Position numbers and translations under genes: made by a program. The notes beneath the pieces were generated by a model, which was given only the letters and a program-made list of their open reading frames with translations, was not told the DNA's origin and did no database searches. Shown in pieces: positions 21,484 to 31,057 of a stretch of DNA of 64,000 bases. The stretch's first letter is position 1, and each line of letters starts with the position of its first letter. Source of the stretch: Edwardsiella ictaluri ATCC 33202 (GTDB lineage: Bacteria; Pseudomonadota; Gammaproteobacteria; Enterobacterales; Enterobacteriaceae). The DNA lies in contig NZ_AFJI01000018.1 of assembly GCF_000264785.1 (NCBI RefSeq), forward strand, positions 47,758-111,757, read 5' to 3'.

Positions 21484-22199
21484 TGCACTTTTACCGCCGG
21501 TTACAGCGTCCTGCCGCGCTGACCTTTGACTTGGATGATACGCTGTACGATAACCATCCGGTGATTGTGCGCAGCGAGCAGGCCGCACTGGATTTTTTAC
21601 GCCGCCGCTTCCCCGCCCTGCAGGATTTCCGGAGCGCTGACTGGCAGCGCCTGCGCGCCGAGCTGCGGGCCAGCGATCCGGAAATCTACCATGACGTGAC
21701 CCAGTGGCGGTGGCGTACGGTGTATGAGGCGCTGTGGCGCGCAGGGCTGAGCCCGGCGTACTGTCATGATGGCGCCGATGAGGCGATGGCCCACTTTGCC
21801 CAATGGCGCAGCCGTATCACGGTCCCCTCCGGGACGCACCAGACACTGAAGGCGCTGGCGGCACGCCTGCCGCTGGCGGCGATCACCAACGGCAATGCCG
21901 ATCCGGCGCGCTGTGGTCTGGGGGAGTACTTTCGCTTCGTGCTGCGTGCCGGGCCGGCCGGACGTGCTAAGCCCTACAGTGACATGTATCTGGCCGCCGC
22001 CCAGCGTTTTGGCCTGGCGCCTGCGCAGATCCTGCATGTGGGCGACGATTTGACGACCGACGTTGCCGGCGCCGTGCGCAGCGGTATGCAGGCCTGCTGG
22101 GTGAACGATCGCGGCCGCTCGCTGCTGTGCGCCGCCGAGGGCCGCCTGTTACCCCACGTCGAGATTTCGCGGTTGGATTCGCTGCTCGCACTGATATAA
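21483..22199 (+). CDS. yigB: 5-amino-6-(5-phospho-D-ribitylamino)uracil phosphatase YigB
   Basis: A haloacid dehalogenase-type phosphatase that in E. coli dephosphorylates a riboflavin intermediate and also acts on FMN. The 238-residue protein equals the E. coli length. Motif I is FDLDDTLYDN (about residues 15-24), motif II lies in LAAITNGNAD, and motif III/IV in LHVGDDLTTDVAGA, with KPYSDMYLAA between. It is the last gene of the dapF-yigA-xerC-yigB set, sharing one base with the xerC stop. Confidence 0.94.
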   Translation: MHFYRRLQRPAALTFDLDDTLYDNHPVIVRSEQAALDFLRRRFPALQDFRSADWQRLRAELRASDPEIYHDVTQWRWRTVYEALWRAGLSPAYCHDGADEAMAHFAQWRSRITVPSGTHQTLKALAARLPLAAITNGNADPARCGLGEYFRFVLRAGPAGRAKPYSDMYLAAAQRFGLAPAQILHVGDDLTTDVAGAVRSGMQACWVNDRGRSLLCAAEGRLLPHVEISRLDSLLALI

Positions 22200-22212
22200 T
22201 TCCCGACAGTTT

Positions 22213-22228
22213 CTGTATAAATCCCCAG
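22213..22228 (+). promoter_or_regulatory. LexA box of uvrD
   Basis: CTGTATAAATCCCCAG is CTG-N10-CAG with the typical AT-rich interior and differs little from the E. coli uvrD SOS box. It lies 48 bases before the uvrD ATG, so uvrD should be induced by DNA damage. Confidence 0.88.
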
Positions 22229-22230
22229 TA

Positions 22231-22255
22231 AAATGGTGCTGATGGTGCCATTTTT
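22231..22255 (+). terminator. Attenuator in the uvrD leader
   Basis: A hairpin AAATGGTGC / GTGCCATTT (nine pairs, two of them G-U) with a five-base loop is followed by TT. It sits between the LexA box and the uvrD start. E. coli uvrD is known to be controlled by LexA and by attenuation; this hairpin is the likely equivalent. Confidence 0.65.
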
Positions 22256-22275
22256 CCAGCCAAAAGACGGTGCCT

Positions 22276-24435
22276 ATGGACGTATCTGACCTGCTTGACA
22301 GCCTGAACGATAAACAGCGCGAGGCGGTAGCCGCGCCGCGCAGCAACCTGTTGGTGCTGGCCGGCGCAGGCAGCGGTAAGACCCGTGTTCTGGTGCACCG
22401 TATCGCCTGGCTATTGGCGGTAGAAAACTGTTCGCCGTTCTCCATCATGGCGGTCACCTTTACCAATAAGGCGGCGGCGGAAATGCGGCACCGTATTGAG
22501 GCGTTGATTGGCACCAGCCAGGGGGGGATGTGGATCGGTACCTTCCACGGTCTGGCACACCGCCTGCTGCGCGCCCACCATTTAGATGCCGGCCTGCCGC
22601 AGGACTTTCAAATCCTCGATAGTGAAGATCAGCTGCGTTTGCTGAAGCGCCTGATCAAGGCCATGAATCTGGATGAGAAACAGTGGCCAGCGCGCCAGGG
22701 TATGTGGTACATCAACGGCAAGAAAGATGATGGGCTGCGCCCACAGCACATTGAAAGTTATGGTAATCCAGTGGAGCAAACCTGGCTGCGCATCTATCAG
22801 GCCTATCAGGAAGCCTGCGATCGCGCGGGGCTGGTGGACTTTGCCGAGCTGCTGCTGCGCGCGCATGAGCTGTGGCTGCACAAGCCCCAGATCCTGGAGC
22901 ACTATCGCGCCCGCTTTAACAATATCCTGGTGGATGAGTTCCAGGATACCAACCGTATTCAGTATGCCTGGATCCGCATGCTGGCCGGTGACAGCGGCAG
23001 GGTGATGATCGTCGGCGATGACGATCAGTCGATCTATGGCTGGCGCGGCGCTCAGGTAGAGAACATTCAGAAATTCCTCGATGATTTTCCCGGTGCACAG
23101 ACGATCCGCCTGGAGCAGAACTACCGCTCCAGCGGCAATATCCTGCGCGCGGCCAACGCGCTGATTGAAAATAACGATGGGCGTCTGGGTAAAAAGCTGT
23201 GGACGGAGGACGGTGAGGGCGAGCCGATTTCACTGTACTGTGCGTTCAATGAGCTGGATGAGGCGCGCTTCGTGGTTAACCGAATCAAGGCCTGGCAGGA
23301 TAACGGCGGCGCCCTGAAAGAGTGCGCCATCCTGTACCGCAGTAACGCCCAGTCCCGCGTGCTGGAGGAGGCGCTGCTGCAGGCGGCGACACCCTATCGG
23401 ATTTATGGGGGAATGCGTTTCTTCGAGCGTCAGGAGATCAAGGATGCGCTGGCCTATCTGCGTCTGCTGTCCAACCGTAACGATGACGCCGCCTTTGAGC
23501 GGGTGGTGAATACGCCGGTACGCGGCATCGGCGATCGGACGCTGGACGTGGTGCGTCAGACGGCCCGCGATCGCCAGCTTACCCTGTGGCAGGCGACCCG
23601 TGCGCTGCTGCAGGAGCAGGTGTTTCCGGGGCGCGCCGCCAATGCGCTGCGTCGTTTTCTGGAACTGATTGAGGCGCTGGCGCAGGACAGCGACGACCTT
23701 CCGCTGCACGTGCAGACCGATCGGGTGATCCGTGACTCCGGGCTGCGTCAGATGTATGAGCAGGAGAAGGGCGAGAAAGGACAGACGCGCATCGAAAACC
23801 TGGAGGAGCTGGTGACGGCAACGCGCCAGTTCAGCTATGAGGACGATGATGAGCTATCGCCGCTGCAGGCGTTTCTGTCTCATGCCGCCCTTGAGTCCGG
23901 CGAGGGACAGGCCGATGCGTATCAGGACGCGGTACAGCTGATGACCCTGCACTCCGCCAAGGGGCTGGAGTTTCCCCAGGTTTTCATCGTTGGGATGGAG
24001 GAGGGAATGTTCCCCAGCCAGATGTCGCTGGATGAGGGGGGGCGGCTGGAGGAGGAGCGGCGCCTGGCCTACGTCGGCGTGACCCGGGCGATGCGTAAGC
24101 TGACCCTGACCTATGCGGAGAGCCGACGTCTGTATGGCAAAGAGGTGTATCACCGTCCGTCACGCTTTGTCGGCGAGCTGCCGGAGACGTGCGTAGAAGA
24201 GGTTCGCCTGCGCGCCAGCGTGACGCGCCCCGTCAGCCATGCGCGTATGGGTACGCCGTTAAGCCAGAGTGATAGCGGCTATCGTCTGGGACAGCGCGTC
24301 GCCCATGCCAAATTTGGCGAGGGAACTATCATTAACCTGGAGGGCAGCGGAGAGCATACCCGTTTACAGATTGCCTTTAAGGGCGAGGGAATTAAGTGGC
24401 TGGTCGCCGCGTATGCCCGTCTTGAGGTATTGTAG
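22276..24435 (+). CDS. uvrD: DNA helicase II (UvrD)
   Basis: A 3'-5' superfamily 1A helicase that removes UvrC and the cut oligonucleotide in nucleotide excision repair, unwinds from MutL-marked nicks in mismatch repair, and strips RecA. The ATG at 22276 gives MDVSDLLDSLNDKQREAV and 719 residues, one fewer than E. coli. The motifs are Walker A GAGSGKTRVLVHRI, DEFQDTN with the Walker B acidic pair, GDDDQSIYGWRGA, LEQNYRS, TLHSAKGLEFPQVF and YVGVTRAMRKL. The C-terminal KFGEGTIINLEGSG is the RNA polymerase-binding Tudor-like domain. Confidence 0.98.
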   Translation: MDVSDLLDSLNDKQREAVAAPRSNLLVLAGAGSGKTRVLVHRIAWLLAVENCSPFSIMAVTFTNKAAAEMRHRIEALIGTSQGGMWIGTFHGLAHRLLRAHHLDAGLPQDFQILDSEDQLRLLKRLIKAMNLDEKQWPARQGMWYINGKKDDGLRPQHIESYGNPVEQTWLRIYQAYQEACDRAGLVDFAELLLRAHELWLHKPQILEHYRARFNNILVDEFQDTNRIQYAWIRMLAGDSGRVMIVGDDDQSIYGWRGAQVENIQKFLDDFPGAQTIRLEQNYRSSGNILRAANALIENNDGRLGKKLWTEDGEGEPISLYCAFNELDEARFVVNRIKAWQDNGGALKECAILYRSNAQSRVLEEALLQAATPYRIYGGMRFFERQEIKDALAYLRLLSNRNDDAAFERVVNTPVRGIGDRTLDVVRQTARDRQLTLWQATRALLQEQVFPGRAANALRRFLELIEALAQDSDDLPLHVQTDRVIRDSGLRQMYEQEKGEKGQTRIENLEELVTATRQFSYEDDDELSPLQAFLSHAALESGEGQADAYQDAVQLMTLHSAKGLEFPQVFIVGMEEGMFPSQMSLDEGGRLEEERRLAYVGVTRAMRKLTLTYAESRRLYGKEVYHRPSRFVGELPETCVEEVRLRASVTRPVSHARMGTPLSQSDSGYRLGQRVAHAKFGEGTIINLEGSGEHTRLQIAFKGEGIKWLVAAYARLEVL

Positions 24436-24455
24436 GGACGGCGTTGAGTTGTGTA

Positions 24456-24475
24456 AGCCTGTTGACAGGCTTTTT
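24456..24475 (+). terminator. uvrD terminator
   Basis: The 6-bp stem AGCCTG / CAGGCT with loop TTGA is followed by TTTTT, 20 bases after the uvrD stop. Confidence 0.85.
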
Positions 24476-24523
24476 CCTGTCGGCGTAACATGCGCGCACG
24501 ATTAATCTGTGAGGACATACGCC

Positions 24524-24580
24524 TTGGACACACCCAGTAGATGCTGGCTCATTGGACCCGTACGCGGGTACAACTTCTAA
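24524..24580 (+). CDS. Candidate corA leader peptide (18 residues)
   Basis: In the 304-base gap between uvrD and corA, TTG at 24524 opens an 18-codon frame (MDTPSRCWLIGPVRGYNF) ending in TAA. It is preceded by GAGGA nine bases upstream. Two hairpins involve it: ACCCG / CGGGT (24556-24569) inside the frame, and CTAAGGC / GCCTTAG (24577-24608), which includes the stop codon. In Salmonella the corA leader encodes a short peptide, CorL, whose translation affects Rho-dependent termination before corA. This frame is in the right place for the same role, but I cannot confirm sequence homology. The remaining leader (24609-24739) has no other feature I can name. Confidence 0.6.
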   Translation: MDTPSRCWLIGPVRGYNF

Positions 24581-24739
24581 GGCTATCCACCGATGCTGAT
24601 GGCCTTAGTGGTTGTCAGCGACCTTTAATGCGTCGCAGAGTCAGATCTTATATGGTCTGAAACAGGCAGGTGACGTATCCCCCGGTTTGTTTCCCGTGCT
24701 CCATGCGTGATCCTGAAGTCACCGCAACGGAGTTAAAGC

Positions 24740-25690
24740 ATGCTAAGTGCATTTCGTTTAGACCACGGTCGCTTATCCCGTATGGAGCTGGATGACACGG
24801 ACCATCTCACTGCATCGCTGTGGGTGGATCTGGTCGAGCCCGAAGAGGATGAGCGCCAGCGCGTACAGAGTGAACTGGGCCAGAGTCTGGCCACCCGCCC
24901 GGAGCTGGATGATATTGAGGCCTCTGCGCGTTTCTTCGAGGATGAGGATGGCCTGCATATCCACTCCTTCTTCTACTATGAAGATGCGGAGGATCATGCC
25001 GGAAACTCCACCGTCGCCTTTACCATTCGAGAAGGGCGTCTGTTTACCCTGCGTGAGCGCGAGCTGCCGGCGTTTCGTCTGTACCGGATGCGGGCGCGCA
25101 ATCAGATGCTGGTGGACGGCAACGCCTATGAGCTGTTGCTGGATCTGTTTGAAACCAAAATTGAGCAGCTGGCTGATGAGATCGAAAATATTTACAGCGA
25201 TCTGGAGAAGCTGAGTCGGGTTATCATGGAAGGCCAGCAGGGGGATGAATATGACGAGGCGCTGTCCACCCTGGCCGAGCTGGAGGATATCGGCTGGAAG
25301 GTCCGCTTATGTCTGATGGATACCCAGCGTGCGCTGAACTTCCTGGTACGTAAGGCGCGCCTGCCGGCAAGCCAGCTGGAGCAGGCCCGTGAGGTTCTGC
25401 GCGATATCGAATCCCTGCTGCCGCACAATGAATCCCTGTTTCAGAAGGTCAACTTTTTGATGCAGGCGGCGATGGGCTTTATCAATATCGAGCAGAACCG
25501 TATCATCAAGATCTTCTCGGTGGTCTCTGTGGTCTTTCTGCCGCCGACGCTGGTCGCCTCCAGCTATGGGATGAACTTTGAATTTATGCCGGAGCTGAAG
25601 TGGTCGTTTGGCTATCCCGGTGCCATCCTGCTGATGATCCTGGCGGGCCTTGCGCCCTACCTCTACTTTAAGCGTAAAAAATGGCTCTGA
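24740..25690 (+). CDS. corA: magnesium/cobalt transporter CorA
   Basis: A homopentameric inner-membrane channel for Mg2+, also Co2+ and Ni2+. The 316-residue protein matches E. coli CorA in length and nearly throughout. A long cytoplasmic domain (1-250) is followed by two membrane helices near the C-terminus. The selectivity motif GMN is at residues 277-279 in [12 protein letters not shown], and the protein ends in the basic tail FKRKKWL. It has its own 300-base leader with a candidate regulatory peptide and is followed by a strong terminator. Confidence 0.97.
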   Translation: MLSAFRLDHGRLSRMELDDTDHLTASLWVDLVEPEEDERQRVQSELGQSLATRPELDDIEASARFFEDEDGLHIHSFFYYEDAEDHAGNSTVAFTIREGRLFTLRERELPAFRLYRMRARNQMLVDGNAYELLLDLFETKIEQLADEIENIYSDLEKLSRVIMEGQQGDEYDEALSTLAELEDIGWKVRLCLMDTQRALNFLVRKARLPASQLEQAREVLRDIESLLPHNESLFQKVNFLMQAAMGFINIEQNRIIKIFSVVSVVFLPPTLVASSYGMNFEFMPELKWSFGYPGAILLMILAGLAPYLYFKRKKWL

Positions 25691-25708
25691 GCCTCCGCAC
25701 TTTTTGGT

Positions 25709-25741
25709 AAATAACGGCCCCGTTGGGGCCGTTATTTTTTG
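25709..25741 (+). terminator. corA terminator
   Basis: The stem AATAACGGCCCC / GGGGCCGTTATT with loop GTT is followed by TTTT; the AT-rich lower stem could make it work in both directions. Confidence 0.88.
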
Positions 25742-25800
25742 TACCCTCTCTCAGGGGAAAATGCTTATCATAACGTGATGTGATAGGGGCAGGAGGCTCG

Positions 25801-26856
25801 GTGGAGCGTTTGGCGCACGGAGAGCAGTGGAGCATACTGGTGGCCTTGTCGCTGGGACTGGGGGGGCTATTTCTGTGGCTGCACCTGCCCGCAGCCCTGC
25901 TGCTGGGGCCCATGCTGGCCGCCGTCGCGATGGGGCTGCGGGGAGCGACCATTCGGATGCACCGACTGGCGATGCCGATGGCTCAGGCGATCCTCGGCTG
26001 TATGATCGCCCGCGCGCTGTCGCTGGCACTCCTGTCGCCGTTGCTGGATGACTGGCCCATAGTCCTGCTGGTGCTGCTGTGTACTCAGCTGTGCAGTGCG
26101 ATTACCGGTTGGCTGTTGGTGCGCATGAGCGATTTGCCCGGTCCCACCGGCGCCTGGGGAGCGTCGCCCGGCGGTGCGTCAGCGATGGTGGCGATGGCGG
26201 GTGAGTTCGGCGCCGACGTACGGCTGGTGGCCTTTATGCAATACCTGCGGGTGTTGTTTGTCGCGGCGGCGGCAGCGCTGGTGGTACGGATGGGGTTGGG
26301 CGATGCGCCGCAGGGGGCACCTTCGGATCTCCCCTGGTTTCCCGCGCTGGGGTGGGAGTTTGTTGCCACGCTGCTCCTCGCCGGCGGCGGCGCCTGGATG
26401 GGACGTCGGCTGCGTATTCCCGCAGGGGCCCTGCTGCTGCCGATGCTGATAGGCGCCCTGTGTAACTCCACCGGTGTCATGACGCCGCAAACCCCGGAGT
26501 GGCTGCTGGCCATCGCCTATACCCTGATCGGTTGGCAGGTTGGCCTGTTGTTTACCCGTGCGATCTTTGTCTTGGCGCTGCGCGCCCTGCCGCAGATCAT
26601 CCTGTCGATTGTGGCTCTGATGCTGTTTTGCGCGTTGATGGCCTGGGGGCTTACGCAGGTGCTGCCGATCGATCCTCTTAGCGCCTATCTGGCAACCAGC
26701 CCTGGCGGGCTGGACACCATTGCTATTGTCGCCGTCGGCAGCCAGGCGAATCTGGCGTTTGTCATGGCCCTGCAGATGCTACGCCTGTTTACCATTTTGC
26801 TGATGGGGCCGACCGTGGCGCGCTGGATCTCGCGTCACGCCCTCTCTGCGCCGTAG
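25801..26856 (+). CDS. AbrB family membrane protein (putative transporter)
   Basis: A polytopic inner-membrane protein of the AbrB/DUF-type transporter family (Pfam AbrB, formerly labelled ammonia monooxygenase); its substrate is not known. The GTG at 25801 lies four bases after AGGAGG, a short spacing; a GTG at 25780 would add seven residues but has no ribosome-binding site. The 351 residues contain about ten hydrophobic segments in two similar halves. The family's glycine-rich motifs appear twice: WGASPGGASAMVAMAGEFGAD in the first half and TSPGGLDTIAIVAVGSQAN in the second. E. coli has other genes (yigEFG) after corA, so this is a local difference. Its last 78 bases overlap the convergent rarD. 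Confidence 0.82.
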   Translation: MERLAHGEQWSILVALSLGLGGLFLWLHLPAALLLGPMLAAVAMGLRGATIRMHRLAMPMAQAILGCMIARALSLALLSPLLDDWPIVLLVLLCTQLCSAITGWLLVRMSDLPGPTGAWGASPGGASAMVAMAGEFGADVRLVAFMQYLRVLFVAAAAALVVRMGLGDAPQGAPSDLPWFPALGWEFVATLLLAGGGAWMGRRLRIPAGALLLPMLIGALCNSTGVMTPQTPEWLLAIAYTLIGWQVGLLFTRAIFVLALRALPQIILSIVALMLFCALMAWGLTQVLPIDPLSAYLATSPGGLDTIAIVAVGSQANLAFVMALQMLRLFTILLMGPTVARWISRHALSAP

Positions 26857-27735
26857 GCGACGCTGGGTGTAGAGTGCATCAAGGATGAACAGCAGCAGCG
26901 CGCTCCAGATAAAGCCAAAGGCGATAAGCTTGTCGCGGGTCATCTGCTCACCATAGCAGAGGGTTGCCAGCAGAAACATCAGCGTAGGGCCGAGGTACTG
27001 GAAAAAGCCCAGGGTAGAGAGGCGCAGACGGGTCGCTGCCGCGGTGAAACAGAGCAGAGGAACGGTGGTGACGACACCGGCAGCGATCAGCAGCAGGTTT
27101 AGCGACAGCGGATTAGCACTGAGGTGACTGGTGGGAGAGTCGGCTGCGACGAACAGGTAGTACAGCGCCAGCGGTAGCAGCCATAGGGTTTCCATCAGCA
27201 TGCCGCTCTGTGCATCGATGGCGATCTTTTTGCGCAGCAGGCCGTAGAAGGCGAAGCTGAAAGCCAGCCCCAGCGCGATCACCGGTACGGAGCCGAACTG
27301 CCATAGCTGAACCATGACGCCGACGATGGCTAATGTTACCGCCAGCCACTGCATCCGGCGAAAGCGCTCGCCGAGAAATAGCATCCCCAGCAACACATTG
27401 ACCAAGGGATTGATAAAATATCCCAGGCTGGCTTCCAGCATGTGGTTATGATTGACGGCCCAGATATACAACAGCCAGTTACCCCCGATCAGGCAGGCGC
27501 TAAGCGCCAGCAGGGCAATTTTGTAAGGCGTATGGCGCAGGGCGTAAAGCTGTCGCCAGCTACGGCCAATGGCCAGTAGGATCAGCATAAAGAAAAACGA
27601 CCAGATGATGCGGTGGGTCAGGATCTCGGTCGCCGGAACCTGCTGGATCAGTTTGAAGTAGATCGGCGCGATCCCCCAGATCAGGTAAGCGGTTAGTGCC
27701 AGTAAGATCCCCTGGCGGGTGTGTTGTGTGTCCAT
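26779..27735 (-). CDS. rarD: RarD, EamA-family permease
   Basis: An inner-membrane drug/metabolite transporter-superfamily protein; the E. coli gene was linked to chloramphenicol phenotypes, but the natural substrate is unknown. The ATG at 27735 gives MDTQHTRQGILLALTAYLIW, matching known RarD starts. About ten membrane segments follow, with SACLIGGNWLLYIWAVNH, EASLGYFINPLVNVLLGMLF and LGFFQYLGPTLMFLLA conserved. The protein is 318 residues against about 296 in E. coli: after the usual YTQRR end it runs on for about 22 basic residues, into sequence that is antisense to the end of the AbrB-family gene. Confidence 0.9.
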   Translation of the reverse strand: MDTQHTRQGILLALTAYLIWGIAPIYFKLIQQVPATEILTHRIIWSFFFMLILLAIGRSWRQLYALRHTPYKIALLALSACLIGGNWLLYIWAVNHNHMLEASLGYFINPLVNVLLGMLFLGERFRRMQWLAVTLAIVGVMVQLWQFGSVPVIALGLAFSFAFYGLLRKKIAIDAQSGMLMETLWLLPLALYYLFVAADSPTSHLSANPLSLNLLLIAAGVVTTVPLLCFTAAATRLRLSTLGFFQYLGPTLMFLLATLCYGEQMTRDKLIAFGFIWSALLLFILDALYTQRRLRRREGVTRDPARHGRPHQQNGKQA

Positions 27736-27962
27736 CTCGGAGTTCTCGTGGCGTCCTGCAGAATAGTGAGAGGAGGAGTCTACTGTATTTTTCCGTAAAG
27801 GCTCAGCGTTAAAATGGCGGCGTGAACGCCGCGGGTACGGTGCGTTAAGGTTGAGAGGGAATGGCATCGGGTTACGATACCGATGAGAGTGGCTAGAGGT
27901 TAGTGCCAGGCGCCTCCGCGCGCGCTCCGGCATGTTTTGCCCATTGTGGGCGGTGTGTTTCG

Positions 27963-28877
27963 ATGAGTGATGTGGTCATGAAAGAATTAAAAAAACAGAG
28001 GATTTCCGGTCGGACATGGATGGCGGCCGGATTGGTACTGCTGCCGTTGACGGCACAGGCAGATGGGGAGTCTGGGGCTACCCAGGCATTGCAGCATAAC
28101 GAAGGGGTGATCGCCAATATGTTGCGGCATTATGATAACCCATTTACGCTCTATCCTTACGCCACCAACTATGTGCTGTATACCCAGACCAGCGACATCA
28201 ATAAAGAGGCCATCAGCTCTTACGACTGGGGCGATCAGGCTAAAAAGAATGAGATTAAATTTCAGATTAGCCTGGCATTTCCTATCTGGCGCGGTATCGC
28301 CGGGGATAACTCGGTGCTCGGCGCGGCCTATACCCAGCAGTCCTGGTGGCAGGCGTTTAACCGCAGCGAATCCTCTCCGTTTCGCGAAACTAACTATGAA
28401 CCACGCCTGTTTTTAGGCTGGGCGACCGACTATCCCCTGTTCGGCGGCTGGGTGCTGCGCGATATTGAGGCGGGTGGGGTGCACCAGTCCAATGGCCGGG
28501 CGGATCCGACCTCGCGCAGCTGGAACCGTGTCTATACCCGCTTTCTGGCGCAGAACGGGAATTTTCAGGTTCAGCTGATGCCGTGGTATCGCATTCCTGA
28601 GAGTCCGAGCAAGGACGATAACCCCGATATCACCAAGTACATGGGATACTACGAGGCAGAGATGGGTTACCGTTTGGGCGAGAGCGTCTTCAGCCTGCGT
28701 GGGCGTTACAACTGGAACAGCGGCTATGGCGCGGCTGAGCTGGGTTGGAGCTATCCGCTGACCCGCCACGTCCGCTTCTATACCCAGCTGTTCAGTGGCT
28801 ATGGCGAGTCGTTAATCGACTATAACTTCCGCCAGACCCGCTTCGGCGTCGGTGTCATGCTGAACGATATCCTGTAA
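27963..28877 (+). CDS. pldA: outer membrane phospholipase A (OMPLA)
   Basis: A Ca2+-dependent outer-membrane enzyme that hydrolyses phospholipids mislocalised to the outer leaflet; it is active as a dimer. Either ATG 27963 (304 residues) or 27978 (MKELKKQRISGRTWM...) may be used; the second makes a more regular signal peptide, with cleavage after LTAQA. The mature barrel has NPFTLYPYATNYVLYTQTSD and the active-site strand GVHQSNGRADPTSRSWNR, which holds the catalytic His174 and Ser176 (numbered from 27963) and the Asn of the triad. It ends with QTRFGVGVMLNDIL, a typical outer-membrane C-terminus. It lies upstream of recQ as in E. coli. Confidence 0.95.
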   Translation: MSDVVMKELKKQRISGRTWMAAGLVLLPLTAQADGESGATQALQHNEGVIANMLRHYDNPFTLYPYATNYVLYTQTSDINKEAISSYDWGDQAKKNEIKFQISLAFPIWRGIAGDNSVLGAAYTQQSWWQAFNRSESSPFRETNYEPRLFLGWATDYPLFGGWVLRDIEAGGVHQSNGRADPTSRSWNRVYTRFLAQNGNFQVQLMPWYRIPESPSKDDNPDITKYMGYYEAEMGYRLGESVFSLRGRYNWNSGYGAAELGWSYPLTRHVRFYTQLFSGYGESLIDYNFRQTRFGVGVMLNDIL

Positions 28878-28888
28878 CGCGGGACAAA

Positions 28889-28926
28889 ACCGGCGCGTAC
28901 GCCTAAAATAGCGCCGGTGTTTTTTT
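28889..28926 (+). terminator. pldA terminator
   Basis: The stem ACCGGCGC / GCGCCGGT with a 14-base loop is followed by a run of eight T, just before recQ, which therefore needs its own promoter or readthrough. Confidence 0.8.
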
Positions 28927-28945
28927 ATGGTTTGCGGGGAGCAGT

Positions 28946-30775
28946 GTGGCAACGGCAGCGGTCATTAATACAGAGAGGCTGGCCGAGGGGGTGCTTAAAG
29001 ACACCTTCGGTTATCAGCAGTTCCGCCCGGGACAACAGGCCATCGTCGAGGCGGCGATAGCCGGGCGCGACTGTCTGGTGGTAATGCCGACCGGGGGCGG
29101 AAAATCCCTGTGTTACCAAATACCGGCATTAGTACGGGATGGGTTGACCATCGTTGTTTCTCCGCTGATATCCCTGATGAAGGATCAGGTCGATCAGCTG
29201 CAGGCTAACGGGGTAAATGCTGCCTGCCTGAATTCGACCCTGAGCCGTGAACAGCAGCAGGCGGTCTATGCCGGTTGCCGCAGCGGGGAGATCCGTCTGC
29301 TGTACATCGCCCCAGAGCGGCTGATGATGGATAATCTGCTGGATACGCTGCCGCAGTGGAATCCCACGCTGCTGGCGGTTGATGAGGCGCACTGTATCTC
29401 CCAGTGGGGGCACGATTTTCGGCCGGAATACAGCGCGCTGGGGCAGATTAAGCACCGTTTTCCGCAGATGCCGGTGATCGCGCTGACGGCAACCGCCGAT
29501 GACGCGACCCGCCAGGATATCCTGCGCCTGCTCGATCTGCGCGATCCGCTGGTACAGGTCAGCAGCTTTGACCGCCCCAATATCCGCTATACCCTGATCG
29601 AAAAGTTTAAACCGCTGGATCAGCTGTGGCACTTTGTGCAGTCGCAGCGCGGGAAGTCAGGCATCATCTACTGCAACAGTCGCGCCAAGGTGGAGGACAC
29701 CGCCGCGCGCCTGCAAAGCCGTGGTTTGAGCGTCGGTGCGTATCACGCCGGGCTGGACAATGGTCGCCGCGCCGAGGTGCAGGAGGCGTTTCAGCGCGAT
29801 GATTTGCAGATTGTGGTGGCGACGGTGGCCTTTGGCATGGGGATCAACAAGCCCAACGTTCGCTTCGTGGTGCACTTTGATATTCCGCGTAATATCGAAT
29901 CCTACTATCAGGAGACCGGGCGCGCCGGGCGCGACGGGCTGCCGGCGGAAGCGCTGCTGTTTTACGACCCGGCCGATATGGCCTGGCTGCGCCGCTGTCT
30001 GGAAGAGAAGCCAGAGGGCGCACAGAAGGAGATCGAGCGTCACAAGCTGAATGCGATGAATGCCTTTGCCGAGGCGCAAACCTGCCGCCGTCTGGTGCTG
30101 CTGAACTACTTTGGCGAGGGGCGGCAGGAGAGCTGCGATAACTGCGATATCTGCCTGGATCCGCCCAAACGCTACGATGGCCTGCTCGATGCGCAGAAGG
30201 CGCTGTCTACCGTGGCCCGCGTCGGGCAGCGTTTTGGTATCGGCTATGTAGTTGAGGTGCTGCGCGGCGCCAACAGCGCCCGCATCCGCGAATGGGGGCA
30301 CGATAAGCTGTCGGTCTACGGTATTGGCCGCGAGCACAGCACCGAGCACTGGGTGAGCATCCTGCGCCAGCTGATCCATCTGGGGCTGGTGACACAGAAT
30401 ATTGCCCTGCACTCGGCGCTACAGCTGACGGAGGCGGCGCGCCCGGTACTGCGGGGAGAGGTCGCCCTGCAGCTGGCAGTTCCCCGGGTCATCAACCTCA
30501 AGGCGCGCAGCAGTGCACAGAAGAGCTATGGCGGCAACTATGACCGCAAACTGTTTGCCAAGCTGCGCAAACTGCGCAAGGCGATCGCCGACGAAGAGAA
30601 TATCCCGCCCTACGTCGTGTTTAACGACGCGACCCTGCTGGAAATGGCAGAGCAGATGCCGCTGCGGGCGGGCGATCTGCTCAGTATCAATGGCGTTGGC
30701 CAGCGTAAGCTGGAGCGCTTTGGTGCACCGTTTATGACCCTGATCCGCGAACATCTGGATGAGGGGCAGGAATAG
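28946..30775 (+). CDS. recQ: ATP-dependent DNA helicase RecQ
   Basis: A 3'-5' superfamily 2 helicase acting in recombination and restart of damaged forks (RecF pathway). The GTG start at 28946 follows GGGGAGCA. The 609-residue protein has Walker [15 protein letters not shown] in [24 protein letters not shown], the aromatic-rich loop, [14 protein letters not shown] and [10 protein letters not shown]. The RecQ-C-terminal domain has a zinc cluster ([21 protein letters not shown]...C) and winged helix, and an HRDC domain ends the protein ([20 protein letters not shown]). Length and domains are complete. Confidence 0.98.
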   Translation: MATAAVINTERLAEGVLKDTFGYQQFRPGQQAIVEAAIAGRDCLVVMPTGGGKSLCYQIPALVRDGLTIVVSPLISLMKDQVDQLQANGVNAACLNSTLSREQQQAVYAGCRSGEIRLLYIAPERLMMDNLLDTLPQWNPTLLAVDEAHCISQWGHDFRPEYSALGQIKHRFPQMPVIALTATADDATRQDILRLLDLRDPLVQVSSFDRPNIRYTLIEKFKPLDQLWHFVQSQRGKSGIIYCNSRAKVEDTAARLQSRGLSVGAYHAGLDNGRRAEVQEAFQRDDLQIVVATVAFGMGINKPNVRFVVHFDIPRNIESYYQETGRAGRDGLPAEALLFYDPADMAWLRRCLEEKPEGAQKEIERHKLNAMNAFAEAQTCRRLVLLNYFGEGRQESCDNCDICLDPPKRYDGLLDAQKALSTVARVGQRFGIGYVVEVLRGANSARIREWGHDKLSVYGIGREHSTEHWVSILRQLIHLGLVTQNIALHSALQLTEAARPVLRGEVALQLAVPRVINLKARSSAQKSYGGNYDRKLFAKLRKLRKAIADEENIPPYVVFNDATLLEMAEQMPLRAGDLLSINGVGQRKLERFGAPFMTLIREHLDEGQE

Positions 30776-30880
30776 GCACGATCAGCGGCGCCATCCTCAG
30801 TTTGAGGCCGGTTTGCAGTACCCGCGTGCCATGGGTATAGAGCGTGCCGGGCCGCTGGCGATGAGGTCACCGGCGGTCAA

Positions 30881-31057
30881 CGCGTCAGGCTGTTCATCCT
30901 GATCGTCAGCGAAACCTTTATCTGGTTCAGTCTGGTGGCGTCGGTATTTGCGCTGCCGGTGATGCGGCGTGGCTATCGGCACATGGCGCGCTGGATCGAC
31001 CGCGCTGCGGTGATGCTGCTCACCGCAGCGCGGTCTGCGCCTGATCCTGAGCCGTGA
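30881..31057 (+). pseudogene. rhtC: Remnant of rhtC (homoserine/threonine exporter), 3' end only
   Basis: In E. coli recQ is followed by rhtC. Here only its tail remains. From about 30881 the plus strand reads RLFILIVSETFIWFSLVASVFALPVMRRGYRHMARWID, which resembles the last third of RhtC (ALPQMRRGY and AKWID in E. coli). A frameshift near 31030 moves the final residues, LRLILSR before the TGA at 31057, into another frame. No start or N-terminal half is present; 30776-30880 is probably further decayed sequence, but I see no certain match. It cannot encode a working LysE-family exporter. rhtB and pldB, next in E. coli, are absent. Confidence 0.75.
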
